From NCBI GenBank assembly GCA_017311185.1, contig JAESUZ010003505.1, positions 3,252,816 to 3,316,815 of the forward strand: a DNA stretch of 64,000 bases, given 5' to 3'. The position numbers were made by a program, and so were the translations under genes. This document shows, one piece after another, positions 10,934 through 22,164 of the stretch (positions within the stretch are counted from its first letter, which is position 1; every line of letters begins with the position of its first letter). The notes under the pieces were generated by a model. The model was not told the DNA's origin, searched no databases, and saw nothing but the letters and a program-made list of their open reading frames with translations. This DNA is from Proteles cristata cristata (lineage: Eukaryota; Chordata; Mammalia; Carnivora; Hyaenidae).

Positions 10934-11290
10934 CCTAGGCAAAGAAGTAACATACTGGACAGACAGTAGTCGCCTGGGAGCCGATATGTGTTCTGACAGA
11001 GTTGAATCATTCTAAGGTCTTCGTGTTGTTGGGGAGAATATGGAGATAGTGGTTAATTTTAGATTTTTTTTTTTTTAATTAAGAACGTTTGCTAAGGTAG
11101 GGTAATCACAGAAAGAGTAGAAGGAGAGGAAGAGATGGAATGAAGAGGACAGAGAAAACTCGAATGACCTAGTGTGGCAGGTAAAGAACCTTGTGAACTT
11201 TCCAGGGACCGACCCCTTGATGCGAGCAGAAGAAATTGTCTGTGTCCAGCCCTGGACCAGGTATAGGGTGTTATTTAAAAATAATTAAAT

Positions 11291-11506
11291 TTGGGCGTCT
11301 GGGTGGCTCAGTTAAGCATCCGACTTCGGCTCAGGTCATGATCTCACAGTTCATCGGTTCAAGCCCCACGTCGGGCTCTGTGCTGACAGTTCAGAGCCTG
11401 GAGACTGTTTCAGGTTCTGTGTCTCCCTCTCTCTCTGACCCTCCCCTGTTCATGCTGTCTCTCTCTTTCTCAGAAATAAATAAAAACATTAAAAAAATAA
11501 ATAAAT
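11291..11506 (+). mobile_element. CAN-SINE (SINEC_Fc)
   Basis: Forward copy with a GGCGTCTGGGTGGCTCAGTT head, GGCTCAGGTCATGATCTCAC, GGGCTCTGTGCTGACAGTTC, a CT-rich stretch and an A-rich tail. The target duplication AAAAATAATTAAATT is found at about 11278-11292 and 11507-11521. Confidence 0.88.
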
Positions 11507-11521
11507 AAAAATAATTAAATT

Positions 11522-11752
11522 GACATTGCTGAGCACTAAGTAACTTACCAGGCACTAGTCTAGGCTCTTCTTGTGTATTTCACTGGACCCTCAGAACAAC
11601 CCCATTAGATGGGTGCCTTTGTTTCCCCCACACGTTACAGAGGAAGAGCTGAGGAAAAATGGTCACCCAGCTGGGAAGTGGAGATGCTGGGATTTGGACA
11701 CTGACATATGAATTCCACAATGTTCCCTTTAACTCCTAAACCGTGCTGCCTT
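11522..11752 (+). mobile_element. MIR SINE
   Basis: MIR words appear in order: CCAGGCACTAGTCTAGGCTC, ACTGGACCCTCAGAACAACCCCATTAGATGGGT, TTACAGAGGAAGAGCTGAGG, TCACCCAGCTGGGAAGTGG and a decayed end with AACCGTGCTGCC. It is directly downstream of the SINE at 11291. Confidence 0.72.
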
Positions 11753-13148
11753 GGCAAAATCCTTGCAGGGAAATCCTTGTCCTAGCAAAATTCCAGAGAG
11801 GAGGTCCAGGGAACCACATGCCTCCAGACGGCTCAAGGCCCCTCCCCTCCATTCTCACGTCCCAGGAACCTTCAGCTGCACACAATGGGGACCCATTGTC
11901 CCGATTTCACGGGTATAGGCCAGCACTGTGTTCTTGGACTCGGATCATGCGTGAACTCTGACAAGTGCATAGACTCGCTTTCTCTTAAGCTTTTATGTTT
12001 TGGTGACTGGGGTTGTGGTGGGGATTACAGCAATCTGTAATGACATGTGGATATTCTTCTCATAATTGATGCATACATAGGACATATTCGGTCCCTCACC
12101 CCAAGCAGTTATTTTTCACTCATTACAGGATCTAAATTTAAAATCTCACACTTGGAGAGCCACCAATTCATTAGCATATGGGTGATGGCTCCGGAGACAT
12201 TTATTTGTTAATACCAAACATGGATGGGTTCCCTTATGCCTAAAACTTACATAATGTAGATTTACAATTGTATAATGGTTCTGGAAAATTCCGTAGAAGG
12301 CTTGCTTCCAAGGACTTGGAGATGTTTAAAACACAGTGTCTGGAGCCAGGAAGCCAGATCAGATATCCTCTGGAAATAAGTCCTTGAGATTTTGGAAGAA
12401 AACCATGTCACAAAACTGTGACCCTTTCTTATCTCTGCGTTCAATGTTTATCTTTCCTCCATTGCCTTCTGTCTCTTTCTGGTAGCTTCTAATTTGGGTT
12501 CAGCCTTTCCCCACTTCTGGGATATTTTCCCTCCTTTCATTTGAGAAGCCACTGAGATAGACAGGTGGAGTTTCCTGACTGGCACAGAGATGTGTCCACA
12601 TGAAGCCCAAGTGTAGGCTGAGGCCAGGGTTCGACTGTCAGACTTAGTCTCATTTGTGTGCTAAAGCGTGTTCCACGTGTGGAGTGTTAGGAAATGTGGC
12701 ATTCTGTCTCTCCCCTCTGCTGCTAGTGTCCTCACCATGGACACCGGTGTCTTAACACAACCCCTCATTCTCTGTGGGAAGCAGGAGAGAGCCAGGGAAG
12801 AAAATCCAGGGAATTCTGGGTTCACGTTCCCTTCACAGGGAGCATTTGCCATCACGTGCCAGTTACCTGAGCCAGTTGCCATCTTGTTTTTTGGTAAATG
12901 GGATCATAGCAGAACCGATTCCATACATGTTTTAGCCAGAACTAAACTTTTGCTACAGATCTTCGATTCCTCACCATTTTAGTCAGAGGAGAGAGAAGAG
13001 CAGCTAGAGACACCCAAAATATTACTATTTTACACTTACAAATAACTGATCGTCCTGGAGGCTTTACTTGTCTCCCCACTTTAGATTTATTTATTTATGT
13101 GCTCTTATTGAGCGCAACTTATATTTTTTGACTAACCTTCCTGAAAGT
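11753..13148. other. no recognisable gene or repeat
   Basis: Unique sequence of mixed composition. A forward frame at 12668-12982 and short minus frames have no recognised content. Confidence 0.5.
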
Positions 13149-13275
13149 AGGGTGACCAGATGTCCCTGTTTGCCCAGGAGGGCCTTGGTTTAAGCGTTTT
13201 GTCCTAGTCTAATTAATAGCATCCTTTTTACTTTAAAAAGTGTCCTAATGGAATAACAAATAATGTGGTAACTCT
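13149..13275 (+). mobile_element. small non-autonomous DNA transposon, AGGGTGACCA ends
   Basis: It starts AGGGTGACCAGATGTCCCTG and ends in TGGTAACTCT, a degraded inverted copy of the start. The interior (GTTTGCCCAGGAGGGCCTTGG, ACTTTAAAAAGTGTCC) matches a palindromic mammalian mini-transposon whose family name I cannot give with confidence. A related copy lies at 49242-49372. Confidence 0.55.
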
Positions 13276-14155
13276 AATGAAAGCTGCTGCAAATGATTTT
13301 TAGGTTATAACTAATCCTCTGTGTTTGGACCAGAGGGTCCACAGCACCTTTAAAATATCAAATGAAGAATAAAAGGAAGAATGAAGATTTTTATCCACAA
13401 GTCTAATTACTTCAGCTCAAAACAATATTTCAAATGGACTTAGCAGAATTTATTAAATAATTGCATCTGTGTGTTTTTCACTCTATATTAAAGCTTAAAA
13501 TGTTGTTAGTCATCATTACATGCTATTACCTAAAAGTCCTATATTTTGCTATAAGTTGAAGTAGTTATTCTTAAATAGAGTCTGGAATTTCCATATTTGG
13601 GGCCTTTTTCCCCCCAATTCTTGTAATTTGATAGAATAGGAAACTATTGGGGCTTTGCTTCTTTTTTGATATATGATTTTAATTGTTCATGTATAACATT
13701 TCCTTAAATTACAGGAAGCCACATGTTGGAAAAAAGATCCATCCTTCACAATCCATCTGTGGTATAGTGTGGTTTTTCACTGGCTTGGGAAATGGGTCTG
13801 TGGTGACCTGCAAACAGAACTGAGAAAAGAAAACTTTCGAGATTGATTAGTCTGAAGGAGGCGTGTGGATTTAACTCTAAATCTCATGCACCATCTGTAC
13901 AAACCAGCCGAGGGAGTCATTTGAGTCATCCGAAGAAATTTGTCTTCTGTTTTACATGTGCATCTATTCATAAAAACTTATTAATAAGATCACAAATTTG
14001 GGGGCTGTTCTAGCAGGGTAAAAGTGTGTATGAACTTCATTCATACTACGGAACAGCAGTTAAGAGAGCCCTTGCAGCTGCTCCCGTCAGTCAGTGCAGA
14101 GGCTGGGGGGCGGGGTTGGGGGGGAGGGGTTGTCCTGGACCCGGAATCCTGGGAG
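13276..14155. other. AT-rich unique sequence with a G-rich run
   Basis: I recognise no gene or transposon. The stretch is AT-rich up to about 14030. It then reaches a G-rich run at 14105-14129 consisting of four G tracts of 6, 4, 7 and 4 separated by one or two bases, a canonical G-quadruplex pattern. Confidence 0.5.
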
Positions 14156-14335
14156 GGGCGCAGTTCTGGTTCTTCGACCTCTGAACGACTTTGGGCACAT
14201 CACTTACTGCCTTTGGGCCTTCATTTTTTCATCTTTAATGATGATATCTCCTATCTTGCTCACCTCCAACCTTGGACACTCAATAAACTGTAAAGTCCTG
14301 TGCAAACATTAGGCAGCATTTACTATCCCTTAGCT
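14156..14335 (-). mobile_element. probable MIR SINE (reverse)
   Basis: A weak reverse MIR pattern: TCGACCTCTGAACGACTTTGGGCACATCACTTACTGCCTTTGGGCC, a CATTTTTTCATCTTTAATGATGAT block, and AAAGTCCTGTGCAAACATTAGGC. Diverged. Confidence 0.45.
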
Positions 14336-14435
14336 GCAGATGGAGCTGAGGGAAGACAAAGTAGCAAAATCCACATTATATATCCATGGCATTTGTTGGG
14401 TTTCTGTTAGGACCACAGCACTGAAGAGGGTCTAA

Positions 14436-14560
14436 AATTAGCACAGCGCACATTTATTGAGGGCCTACTTTTGGAAAGGCACGAGGCATCTGATTAGCAG
14501 AGTGGAGCCGTCCCTGGCCACCCCATAAGTCGCAAAGCCTCAGTGTTTGTCCCTGGCTTG
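14436..14560 (+). mobile_element. partial MIR SINE
   Basis: The start of a forward MIR is visible (GCGCACATTTATTGAGGGCCTACTTTTGGAAAGGCAC), followed by a decayed region. The 3' half is missing or unrecognisable. Confidence 0.45.
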
Positions 14561-14589
14561 CTTTTCTTGCATCACACGTATCGCTATTT

Positions 14590-14745
14590 CACATTCTTTA
14601 TAACTTACTACTCTATTTGTTTATTATTATCTCTTCCCATTAGGATGCAGACTCCTTAGTGACAGAACGTTTTGTTCTTACTGCTGTTATTTTGTTATCC
14701 CAGAACTTCTAGCCTTTATTAGCACGAAGCAGGTGCTCAGAGCAC
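14590..14745 (+). mobile_element. L2 LINE 3' fragment
   Basis: Typical L2 3'-end words: TTTGTTTATTATTATCTC, ATTAGGATGCAGACTCCTTAGTGACAGAACG, TCTTACTGCTGTTATTTTGTTATCCCAGAACTTCTAGCC and an AAGCAGGTGCTCAG end. No coding capacity. Confidence 0.6.
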
Positions 14746-15130
14746 ATGGGATCCGTGCACAGAACGGTCCTTGGTCTCAAGGGGCAAACAAGCCAGGGAG
14801 GCAGTCGGAATCTCTGGGCGTGTTACGTTGTGTCACAGTGTGGTGAGCGCCGTAATCAGAGCAAAACAAGGCCTTCTCACTCCGCAGGAGAACAGAAGGG
14901 CTGAGGGAGGGAGAAGGTGGAAAGCTTGTCGGAGTGCCGACCACAGGTGGAATCTTGAAGGGTGAGTGAGAGTTTCTCAGGAGGATCGAGGGACCACAGG
15001 CATCTCCGGCAAACAGGACAGTGTCCAAGAAGGCCAGGAGATGGAAATGACGTTGTCGTAGGAATCGTTGAGCTAGTCAGGCGCGTGGCAGTGAGAGCCC
15101 ATGGTGATTCACCGGAGCATCAGGAGATGT
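14746..15130 (+). mobile_element. old purine-rich dispersed repeat, family unresolved
   Basis: The phrases GCCAGGGAGGCAG, GAACAGAAGGGCTGAGGG, GAATCTTGAAGGGTGAGTGAG and AAGAAGGCCAGGAGATGG resemble a common ancient mammalian dispersed repeat. I cannot name it. Similar pieces occur at 16940, 32590, 42930 and 49490. Confidence 0.35.
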
Positions 15131-15489
15131 GAGGGCTTGTATTCCTAATTGCTCTTCTAAGTAAAAAGTGCAACAGAAATGAAGACTTACAGATTGATGC
15201 CAGGACCTGCTCTGGGTGAATGTGTTGGAAAAAGACGGTGGGGAGGCCATTTCTGTGTGGCCCTGTGCTTTGTTTTACTTTTAGGATACTGTTCTCTGTT
15301 GCAGATTATCCGTGCTCAGAAAGTGGCTTTACAGCTCACGTGATCTTCACATTTTGTCACAGGGTGAGGAGTAACTGAAAATAATCGCTGCCCTGGCCAA
15401 GCCCACTTCATCTCGTGGTAGGACACTTCAAGGAATTGTTCAACACAAAGCTGTTTTTCATTATAAAATGATCGCAGTTAACAGTTTTG
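15131..15489. other. no recognisable gene or repeat
   Basis: Unique sequence upstream of a SINE. No open frame of interest. Confidence 0.5.
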
Positions 15490-15499
15490 TGGACCTTTT

Positions 15500-15728
15500 T
15501 TTTTAATGTTTTTTTTTTTTTTTTAATTTATTTCTAGGGGAGAGAGAGAGAGACAGCGTGAGCAGGGAAGGGTCAGAGAGAGAGGGAGTCACGAGACTCT
15601 GAAAGAGGCTCCAGGCTCTGAGCTGGCAGCCAGCACAGAGCCCGACGCGGGGCCCGAACCCACGAACCGCGGGATCATGACCTAAGAGAAAGTCGGACGC
15701 TTAACTGACTAAGCCACCCAGGCGCCCC
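15500..15728 (-). mobile_element. CAN-SINE (SINEC_Fc)
   Basis: A well-preserved reverse copy with long T tail, GAGAGAGAGAGACAGCGTGAGC, a GAGGCTCCAGGCTCTGAGCT block, GCCCGACGCGGGGCCCGAAC and CCACCCAGGCGCCCC. The perfect 10-bp duplication TGGACCTTTT lies at 15490-15499 and 15729-15738. Retained CpGs suggest a relatively young copy. Confidence 0.9.
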
Positions 15729-15738
15729 TGGACCTTTT

Positions 15739-16939
15739 CTGAGTACAGGTTGATACCACTCACTAAAATCTGAGGAACCCACCCCGATACTATGGTTTTT
15801 AGCTGGTCTTCTGTGGTTAGTTAAGTATGACACTGTGTCGGGTTGTGACTGAAGTCCAGTGGAGAACTCAGCGGAAGCAGCCATTTCTCCCTATTATGTG
15901 CACAGGGTAGCCGTGACACGTCTGAGGAAAATAGAAAGATTTACTTAATGAATTGTTAATATTATCGACTGTGCCAGTCAGGCAACTTTCTATTTTTTTC
16001 ACCTCTCAATCTATGTAGAGGTGAGGCGACTCAACGTTTTCATTCACTCGATTCACTAAGATTGTTTCGTTTGGAAGCTTTTTGGATTTGATGGGGAGAG
16101 CACAGTAGTGGTCTGTTTGGGTTTCAGAAAAGTATTAGGCCTTTCCAGAGGATGCCTGTTCTCTGTTAGAGCGTGCCTAGTTGCCCTTGGCTTTGTAAAA
16201 GGCCATACTTTGGTGCTATCTTTAATGACTCGCAGCCTCGTGAGTATAAACTTAGGTTCTTTACATGAACGAATACGGCCGCAACATATGCTAATTTAGC
16301 AAAGACAGTTTTTCAGTATAAGGAAGATTATACAGGAGGGGTTACAAAGCTGGACGGAGGGACTACACACCAAGATTATGGTGAACTGGATTCTTTCATA
16401 TGGTAAACAACCAGAGGAACTCTTCTGATTTTACTGAAAATATTTTAAGCACTTTGAAGAGACACAGGATCCTCATGGGTACTTTTCCAAACAAGAGGGC
16501 AGCACATAATACTAAATTGGTGGCATATTCAGAGTAGACACCGATTACGAGCTTTACCTCAGGTAACAAAGCCTGTAGAACAGAAGTCAGCCGTCTCATG
16601 GTCAGTGTCAAAATCTTACCAGAGAAGATGGTTAAATAGTCTTATGATTTCCAACTGCATTCACAAGTGATTTGGGGCCTCTCCATGGTAGTTAATATAA
16701 AGACTGAAATGTATAATCTTTTTATTACTATGTAGTCTGATTTTTACCTTAAACTATTTAATATTAAACCAAATTGCTGATGATCAATTTCCATTTTTAA
16801 TTGAAAAACTCATTTTGAAGTGTATATTTAGACAGATTAGGCATATGATTATATATGTCTTAAGTTTTGCAGTTTAAATTTATAATGTAGTCCTTATTTC
16901 ATTGAAGATTTTAGGTTACCCTTTAAGTATCTTTGGCAA
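15739..16939. other. no recognisable gene or repeat
   Basis: Unique, increasingly AT-rich sequence. The minus-strand frame at 16396-16611 has no recognised motif. Confidence 0.5.
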
Positions 16940-17640
16940 ATAACACTGGTTTTCCATTTATTGCCAGCCGCTCCATCCTCATTGCCTTGACTCAGGCCTT
17001 TGGGATGTAGGATGGCAGTAGAAACACAAGAATGTGGCGATGATTGGGTAGAGTGAGGGGCATGGGATGGATGGGAGGGAGCTGTGAGAGAGAGAAGCCC
17101 AGGCTGGCTCGTTCCCATGTTTTTGCTCTGTGAGACAGGACGGGGGAGGGGGTGGCGTCATTCACCATGTGGAAATGTGTGCCAGGAAGCCAGAGGCTGA
17201 GAGAATGGGGATAACGATGAGTGGTTTTGTGTTAAGGAGCAGCCTGAGTTTGATTGTCCATGGAGAATCTGGGGAAAATATTCAGTTGGGGAATAGGGAT
17301 TTGGATATTGGGAGGAGGTCAGATGGTGAGAGTTTGGGGAAAGCATTCACTTACAGGGGTTAACACTAAGCAGAGGGTGTTGTTGAGCTCAGCTAGGGAG
17401 ACTGGGAAGGGGAGGAAGTGACTGGGGATGGATTCCAGAGAACGGCAGTGTTTTGTGGGCAGGGGAGAATCGAGAGGTGGGAGGAGAGCCAGTAGAGAGA
17501 GACAAAACAGACACGGGAGAGACATGTTTGAAGAGGAGAGAGTGGGCACCAGTACCGAGCAAGAGCCCAGATAAGAACGTCAGTCGTCCACGGATTTTGC
17601 AGTGGAGAGCTCGTCAGTTACATCAGCAAGAAGAAAAATG
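16940..17640 (+). mobile_element. old purine-rich dispersed repeat, family unresolved
   Basis: A long A/G-rich stretch with GATGGGAGGGAGCTGTGAGAG, GGAGGTCAGATGGTGAGAG, AGGGGAGGAAGTGACTGG and GTGGGAGGAGAGCCAGTAGAG phrases. It resembles the later portion of the same ancient repeat as 14746-15130. It could instead be a locally purine-rich region. Confidence 0.35.
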
Positions 17641-17837
17641 TGTGTGCATCATATTTAGGAATTATGTAATACTGAGAAGTATGAGAATAAGGGCCAAAAT
17701 ATGTAGCATAAACAATAAGTGCTACGAAGTTCAAGAAAGGGGAGGGCCCAGAAGTAAGACGACCTCTCGGCTTCTGTGTGTGGAATCAGCAGTCTGTTAA
17801 ACCTCTCAGTTGCCCGCAGTCCTCTCTCCCTTCAGCC

Positions 17838-17875
17838 TGCCCGCCTCGCCCGCCTCGCCCCCCTCGCCCGCCCTC
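17838..17875 (+). repeat. C-rich 9-bp tandem repeat, four units
   Basis: About four copies of a CCGCCTCGC-like unit with the third altered to CCCCCTCGC. The complementary strand has four G-rich runs and could form a quadruplex. It is isolated from the main CpG island by 7 kb. Confidence 0.75.
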
Positions 17876-18084
17876 TCATGCATCAGCTGTGGAGGCCTGG
17901 GGTTCTCACCCAGCGGTGTCTCCCATCCACACTTCTCCATTCTTCCAGCGAGAACTCAAATTCCAACTGGCGGCGTGGCAACCGCCCGATTGCAGTAGCG
18001 CCGCAGCGGGGACGGGTCTCTTTCTTTTCCAGATGATCCTCTACGCTATGGCTGGGCTGATTAATAATCAAAAGGAAACAAAAC

Positions 18085-18260
18085 ACAACATTTGAGAAGT
18101 ATAACTCACATACCACAAATTCACCAGTTCTTCAGCGTTGGATATGTTTTGATATATCTGTGCAATTGTGCCGCCGTGGCCACGATTCAGTTTAACAATA
18201 CTTTCGTCGTCCCCAAAAGCTTCCCCCTGCCTATTCACAGCCAGCTTCCACTGGATTAAA
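18085..18260 (-). mobile_element. old L1 3'-UTR fragment (L1ME-like)
   Basis: The plus strand reads AACTCACATACCACAAATTCACCA, a TGTGCAATTGTG block, AGTTTAACAATACTTTCGTC and CCCCAAAAGCTTCCCCC. This is the reverse complement of an ancient L1 3' untranslated region. Short and heavily diverged. Confidence 0.6.
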
Positions 18261-18535
18261 TCTATAAGCACCACCCAGTTAGGTCTCTCCTGTGCTCAGT
18301 ATTCACTGTGCCCCCTTTCCTTGTGAGTTCTGCACGGACTAGTCAGCCTAAGTCTCCAGCCCTCCCTGCACCCACTGCCCCAATGTTTCCACCCCATTGC
18401 TTACCATTCCTTCTATCTCGCTACCTCTCAGCCGGACAAGACCATTAGTGCCGCCTTTGATATCTGACCATTGTGTCACTGATCAGGCTACTTTTGTCAG
18501 CTGGCAGACACATGGAGTGTTGGAATGGAGTTTGT

Positions 18536-18613
18536 TAATCTTCCTTCTTTCCTTCCTGTTGGTCTGTCTGTCAGCCTTTCTTTTCTTCCTTCCTTCTTTC
18601 CTTCCTTCCTTCT
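18536..18613 (+). repeat. (TTCC)n pyrimidine tract
   Basis: TTCC/TTCT units interrupted by a GGTCTGTCTGTCAGCC segment. Pyrimidine-rich on the plus strand, about 78 bp. Confidence 0.85.
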
Positions 18614-18914
18614 ACTTCAATGTCTGTAAACTTAAAGAAATCTTAACATTTTTTTCTCTCTCGATCTTTACAAAGTCCAGTGCATCCTTGGCGGACCCAT
18701 TTTCCACTATGAACGTAGTGGCACCTGACCCTGCTCGTTTACCTGTGAGCCTTTTCTGTGCTCACGGCCTACCTGATGTTAGCCTGTGTTAGTAAAGGAG
18801 AAGATGCGTGCAACCAGTGTGTGCAGGCATAAAGACCAGTTTGCAATGGCCTGCCCTCCATGCAGCACACACAAAGTGACTCCTTGACGGTGGCTTCGTT
18901 CCGTGTACTCTCGT

Positions 18915-19345
18915 CTTTTTATTTTTAAGATTTTGATGAAATACACAATTTAATTCATTTTGAGTTGTGTGGCATCAAGTACATTCACATTGTTGTGCAA
19001 ACCACTGGCACCGTCTCTCTCCAGACTGGAAGTCTGTACTCAGTAATCACTAACTCCCCCTCCTTCTCCCCAGGCCCTGACGACCATGATTGTTCCTTCT
19101 GCGCCTATGGATTTATCTACACACTAGGTACCTCATTTAAGTGGAACCACACAGTTTTTGTCCTTTTGTGTTTGGCTTCTTTCACTTTGCTTAATGTCTT
19201 CAAGCTTCATCATCCATGTTGTGGCCTGTGTCAGAATTGCCTTCCTCTTTGAGGCTGAGCACTTTCCATTGTCTGCACTGACCACATTTTATTTGTCCTT
19301 TTGCTGATGGACACTTGGGTTGTTTCCACATTCTGGAATCTGTTC
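18915..19345 (-). mobile_element. old L1 3' fragment
   Basis: A clear reverse-complement L1 tail: AAGTACATTCACATTGTTGTGCAA, TAACTCCCCCTCCTTCTCCCCAGGCCC, GGTACCTCATTTAAGTGGAACCACACAG, ATCATCCATGTTGTGGCCTG and TGATGGACACTTGGGTTG. It covers the end of ORF2 and the 3' UTR. It has no intact reading frame. Confidence 0.8.
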
Positions 19346-21446
19346 CTGATCCCAGTAATTTCTCCACTTAATCAAGGTGTGCTTGCTGGGTACCACTGAA
19401 CGCCTCCGCTCCTGGATGTGTGTTAGCTGGGCTGGGTGCTTTCTTCTTTTATTCTAAAACCGATCTGTGGATGTTATATATCTCCACTGGCCAACTCAGC
19501 AGGACCCACCAAGTCAGTGGGCTCGCTGGTGGCATCCCTGAGCCCGCTGGAACTCAGCCTCTTTTGTTAATTTGATACAAAGCAGTGTTTATAGAACAAA
19601 AGGATCTAGAAAGGACTCCTGTTTTAAAAATGCTTTCCCCTCTCAGTGATCAACAGTAATAAGAAAATTGGCTTTTACTGATGTGTTCTACGTGTCAGCA
19701 GTGAACTGGGACGTCCGTATATTTACCTCAGATGCTTGCTGCAACCCTTTAAGAGAAATCCTATTACCATCACAACTGAAAAAAACAAATGGAACTCAAA
19801 GATGAACTTTTCCCAGGCCCCCAACAAAGATACGGATGCGGTACCTTGGGCATCACCATGCCTCCTGCCGTCTGTTTCTCTGCCTGAGATTAGAGTCTGG
19901 TCTGGAGATGGGCATCACAGGTATGCCAGCCTCCTCCAGCAACAGCCCTCCAGATCGCAGGCCCTCTTGAGTTACTTCTCTTTGGTGAATCCCTCCATCC
20001 CCTAACATTGCTGTCTTTAAAGGGACATTCATTGACAACCATTACTCCTTATGGCCCTGTAAGGAGTAAATGACAGGTGACAATGTACCCAAGTGGAGAA
20101 CAAGAGAAATTCAGCTTAGATTTTGATAGCAATGGAAAGAACAATATATACGTACATTCTCCTTATTCTTAGGCACTGTCTTACCCATGTTTCCTCCTAC
20201 AGATTTATCACTTCCCAGGGTGTTTCAGCCACCACCTGTCTCGCATCTTTTAAGACAGACCGTAAGTACTGGAGCTTTCTGTTAAAATTGTTACCTGGCC
20301 ATTTGGAGCCTGGGTTAGGGAAGATGAGATGTGGATAGATTTGACCTGGGGACAAAGCCTTGATCAGCTACCTTGGTCAGCTGCCTTTTCGAGGCCAACA
20401 TACCCCAGGCCAACATACGTGCAAACATGTTTACATATGAACATAATGCGTGTAGATATGTGTCCCATAAGAAATTCCTCTGGTTTTCCACCTCACAAGC
20501 CTCTGAAAAAGCCCTAGTCCTTCAAGGGCATGTTCTTTTCCAGACTCCCATCGAGCTTCAGAACTGGGGTCACCCAACTGCCCAACTTCAAGGTGTGCGT
20601 TTATGTCTCTCCTTTTTTTTTGACAAATCAGCTCATTCATCAGATTAACCTATTAATATCATCTGCAAATCATGTTTCAGGAAGAAACAGAAAGGTAAAT
20701 TATCCTCAGACTCAGAAATCTCATTTTTATGTAACAAATATTTTAATCACAATATTCGATGCCTGTATCACATAACATACATAAATACAAGAATGCCCAT
20801 TTCCCTTCTGCACATTGAGGTCTCTTACCATACTACAGTCACACTTGGGCAGGAAAATGAGGCCACAGGCAACTTTGGTTGCGTTTCAATGGAATGTCCC
20901 CTGGATATTCCAGTTTGAGGGGCCTAATATGCCCTTGGAAATTGCGGTGCCCTGTGAGTGGGCGTCCCTGCATCCCAGCCTATCATGAGCTTTGGAGGTC
21001 CTGGATTGAAATTCATCTTTTCTAGGTGACAGGGTCAAGGCTCAGACCTGTTATCACTTACTTTTATGCTTGTCTTCATTTTTCACTCATATCAACCTTT
21101 TCTTTACTCCAGCGATTTGTTTTTGCCTTAATCTGTTACATGTTCAGTCTGTAGTCAGAGCGGGTTTTCTAATGTCCACGGGTGGCTTTCTGTGCACAGA
21201 AAACATCATTTACAGTTATTTAGGTCTTTAATTAACGCTCAGTATACTGGAGATACAAATTCACAAAACCAAATTTTCTTTTAGTAGAGATACAAATGGA
21301 AAAAATAAAAACGCCTTTAAGTTTTTAGGTTCAGTTTACTCTATTTGTAAATTTAAGATGATAAAATAAAATAAAAACTATAACTCCTGGGGAAACGTTG
21401 AAAAATATTTGATTAATTCACATTGAAGACTAAAGTCCCTTTACTC
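19346..21446. other. no recognisable gene; unique sequence
   Basis: About 2.1 kb of unique DNA. Several short forward frames (19736-20005, 20123-20338, 20373-20648) have no recognised motif, do not share splice sites and are not conserved families known to me. Confidence 0.5.
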
Positions 21447-21466
21447 AACAATTAGTTTCCATTCAG

Positions 21467-21677
21467 GGGCGCCTGGGTGGCTCAGTCGGTTAAGTGTCTG
21501 ACTTTGGCTCAAGTCATGATCTCGCGGTTCGTGGGATCGAGCCCCGCGTTGGGCTCTGTGCTGACAGCCAGCTCAGAGCTTGCAGCCTATTTCGGATTCT
21601 GTGTCTCCCTCGCTCTCTGACCCTCCCTGCTCAAGCTCTCTCTCTCTTTCAGAAATAAATAAAACATTAAAAAGAAA
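21467..21677 (+). mobile_element. CAN-SINE (SINEC_Fc), young copy
   Basis: A complete forward element from GGGGCGCCTGGGTGGCTCAG through GATCTCGCGGTTCGTGGGAT and CCCCGCGTTGGGCTCTGTGC to an AAATAAATAAAACATTAAAAAG tail. It is flanked by a perfect 20-bp target duplication, AACAATTAGTTTCCATTCAG, at 21447-21466 and 21678-21697. The intact duplication and retained CpGs argue for recent insertion. Confidence 0.93.
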
Positions 21678-21908
21678 AACAATTAGTTTCCATTCAGAAA
21701 CACAGTTAAGCATATTCCCTTAAAAATTTAAACTGCATTTATAAATTTGGTATATTTAATTTTTAAAAAAGCACTTACTACATCTGACTGGGAAGGCTTC
21801 AAACCAAATCTTCCAGAGTATACACACAGGCTTTGTTAGTCATCAAATACTGTCAGGCAGTACTAGCCACTGGAGATACAACTATGAATAAAACAACAAT
21901 GAACAGCG

Positions 21909-22010
21909 GCACCTGGGTGGCTCAGTCAGTTAAGCATCCAACTTAGGCTTCCCCTCCCCTTCTCACTCTCCGTGTCTCGCTCTCAAAATAAAATAAAGAC
22001 ATAAAAAATT
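21909..22010 (+). mobile_element. CAN-SINE with a large internal deletion
   Basis: The tRNA-like head GGCACCTGGGTGGCTCAGTCAGTTAAGCATCCAACTTAGGCTT is joined directly to the CT-rich 3' part and an AAAATAAAATAAAG tail. The B box and central body, about 110 bp, are missing. Similar AACAACAA..AACAGC sequence flanks it. The surrounding text (GGAGATACAACTATGAATAAAACA and CCTTGCCTTCATGAAG) belongs to an older dispersed repeat. Confidence 0.75.
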
Positions 22011-22164
22011 AAAAACAACAAAAATTAACAGCAACGGGTGAAACAGAAAAAGTCCTTGCCTTCATGAAGTTTATATTCTTACAACTCTTAAGTTCATTAA
22101 ACCCTTCGAAACCTAATAAACCAGAGTTTTAAATGAGAATTTCAGTCAAATTTCTTACCTTTTC

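Noticed and set aside
10639..11010. Pro/Ser/Phe-rich minus-strand open frame
   Set aside because: It is the translated complement of the purine-rich simple repeat at 10697-10933.
11291..11365. tRNA-like head with A and B boxes as a tRNA gene
   Set aside because: All such heads in the window belong to CAN-SINEs, which are tRNA-derived but do not encode functional tRNAs.
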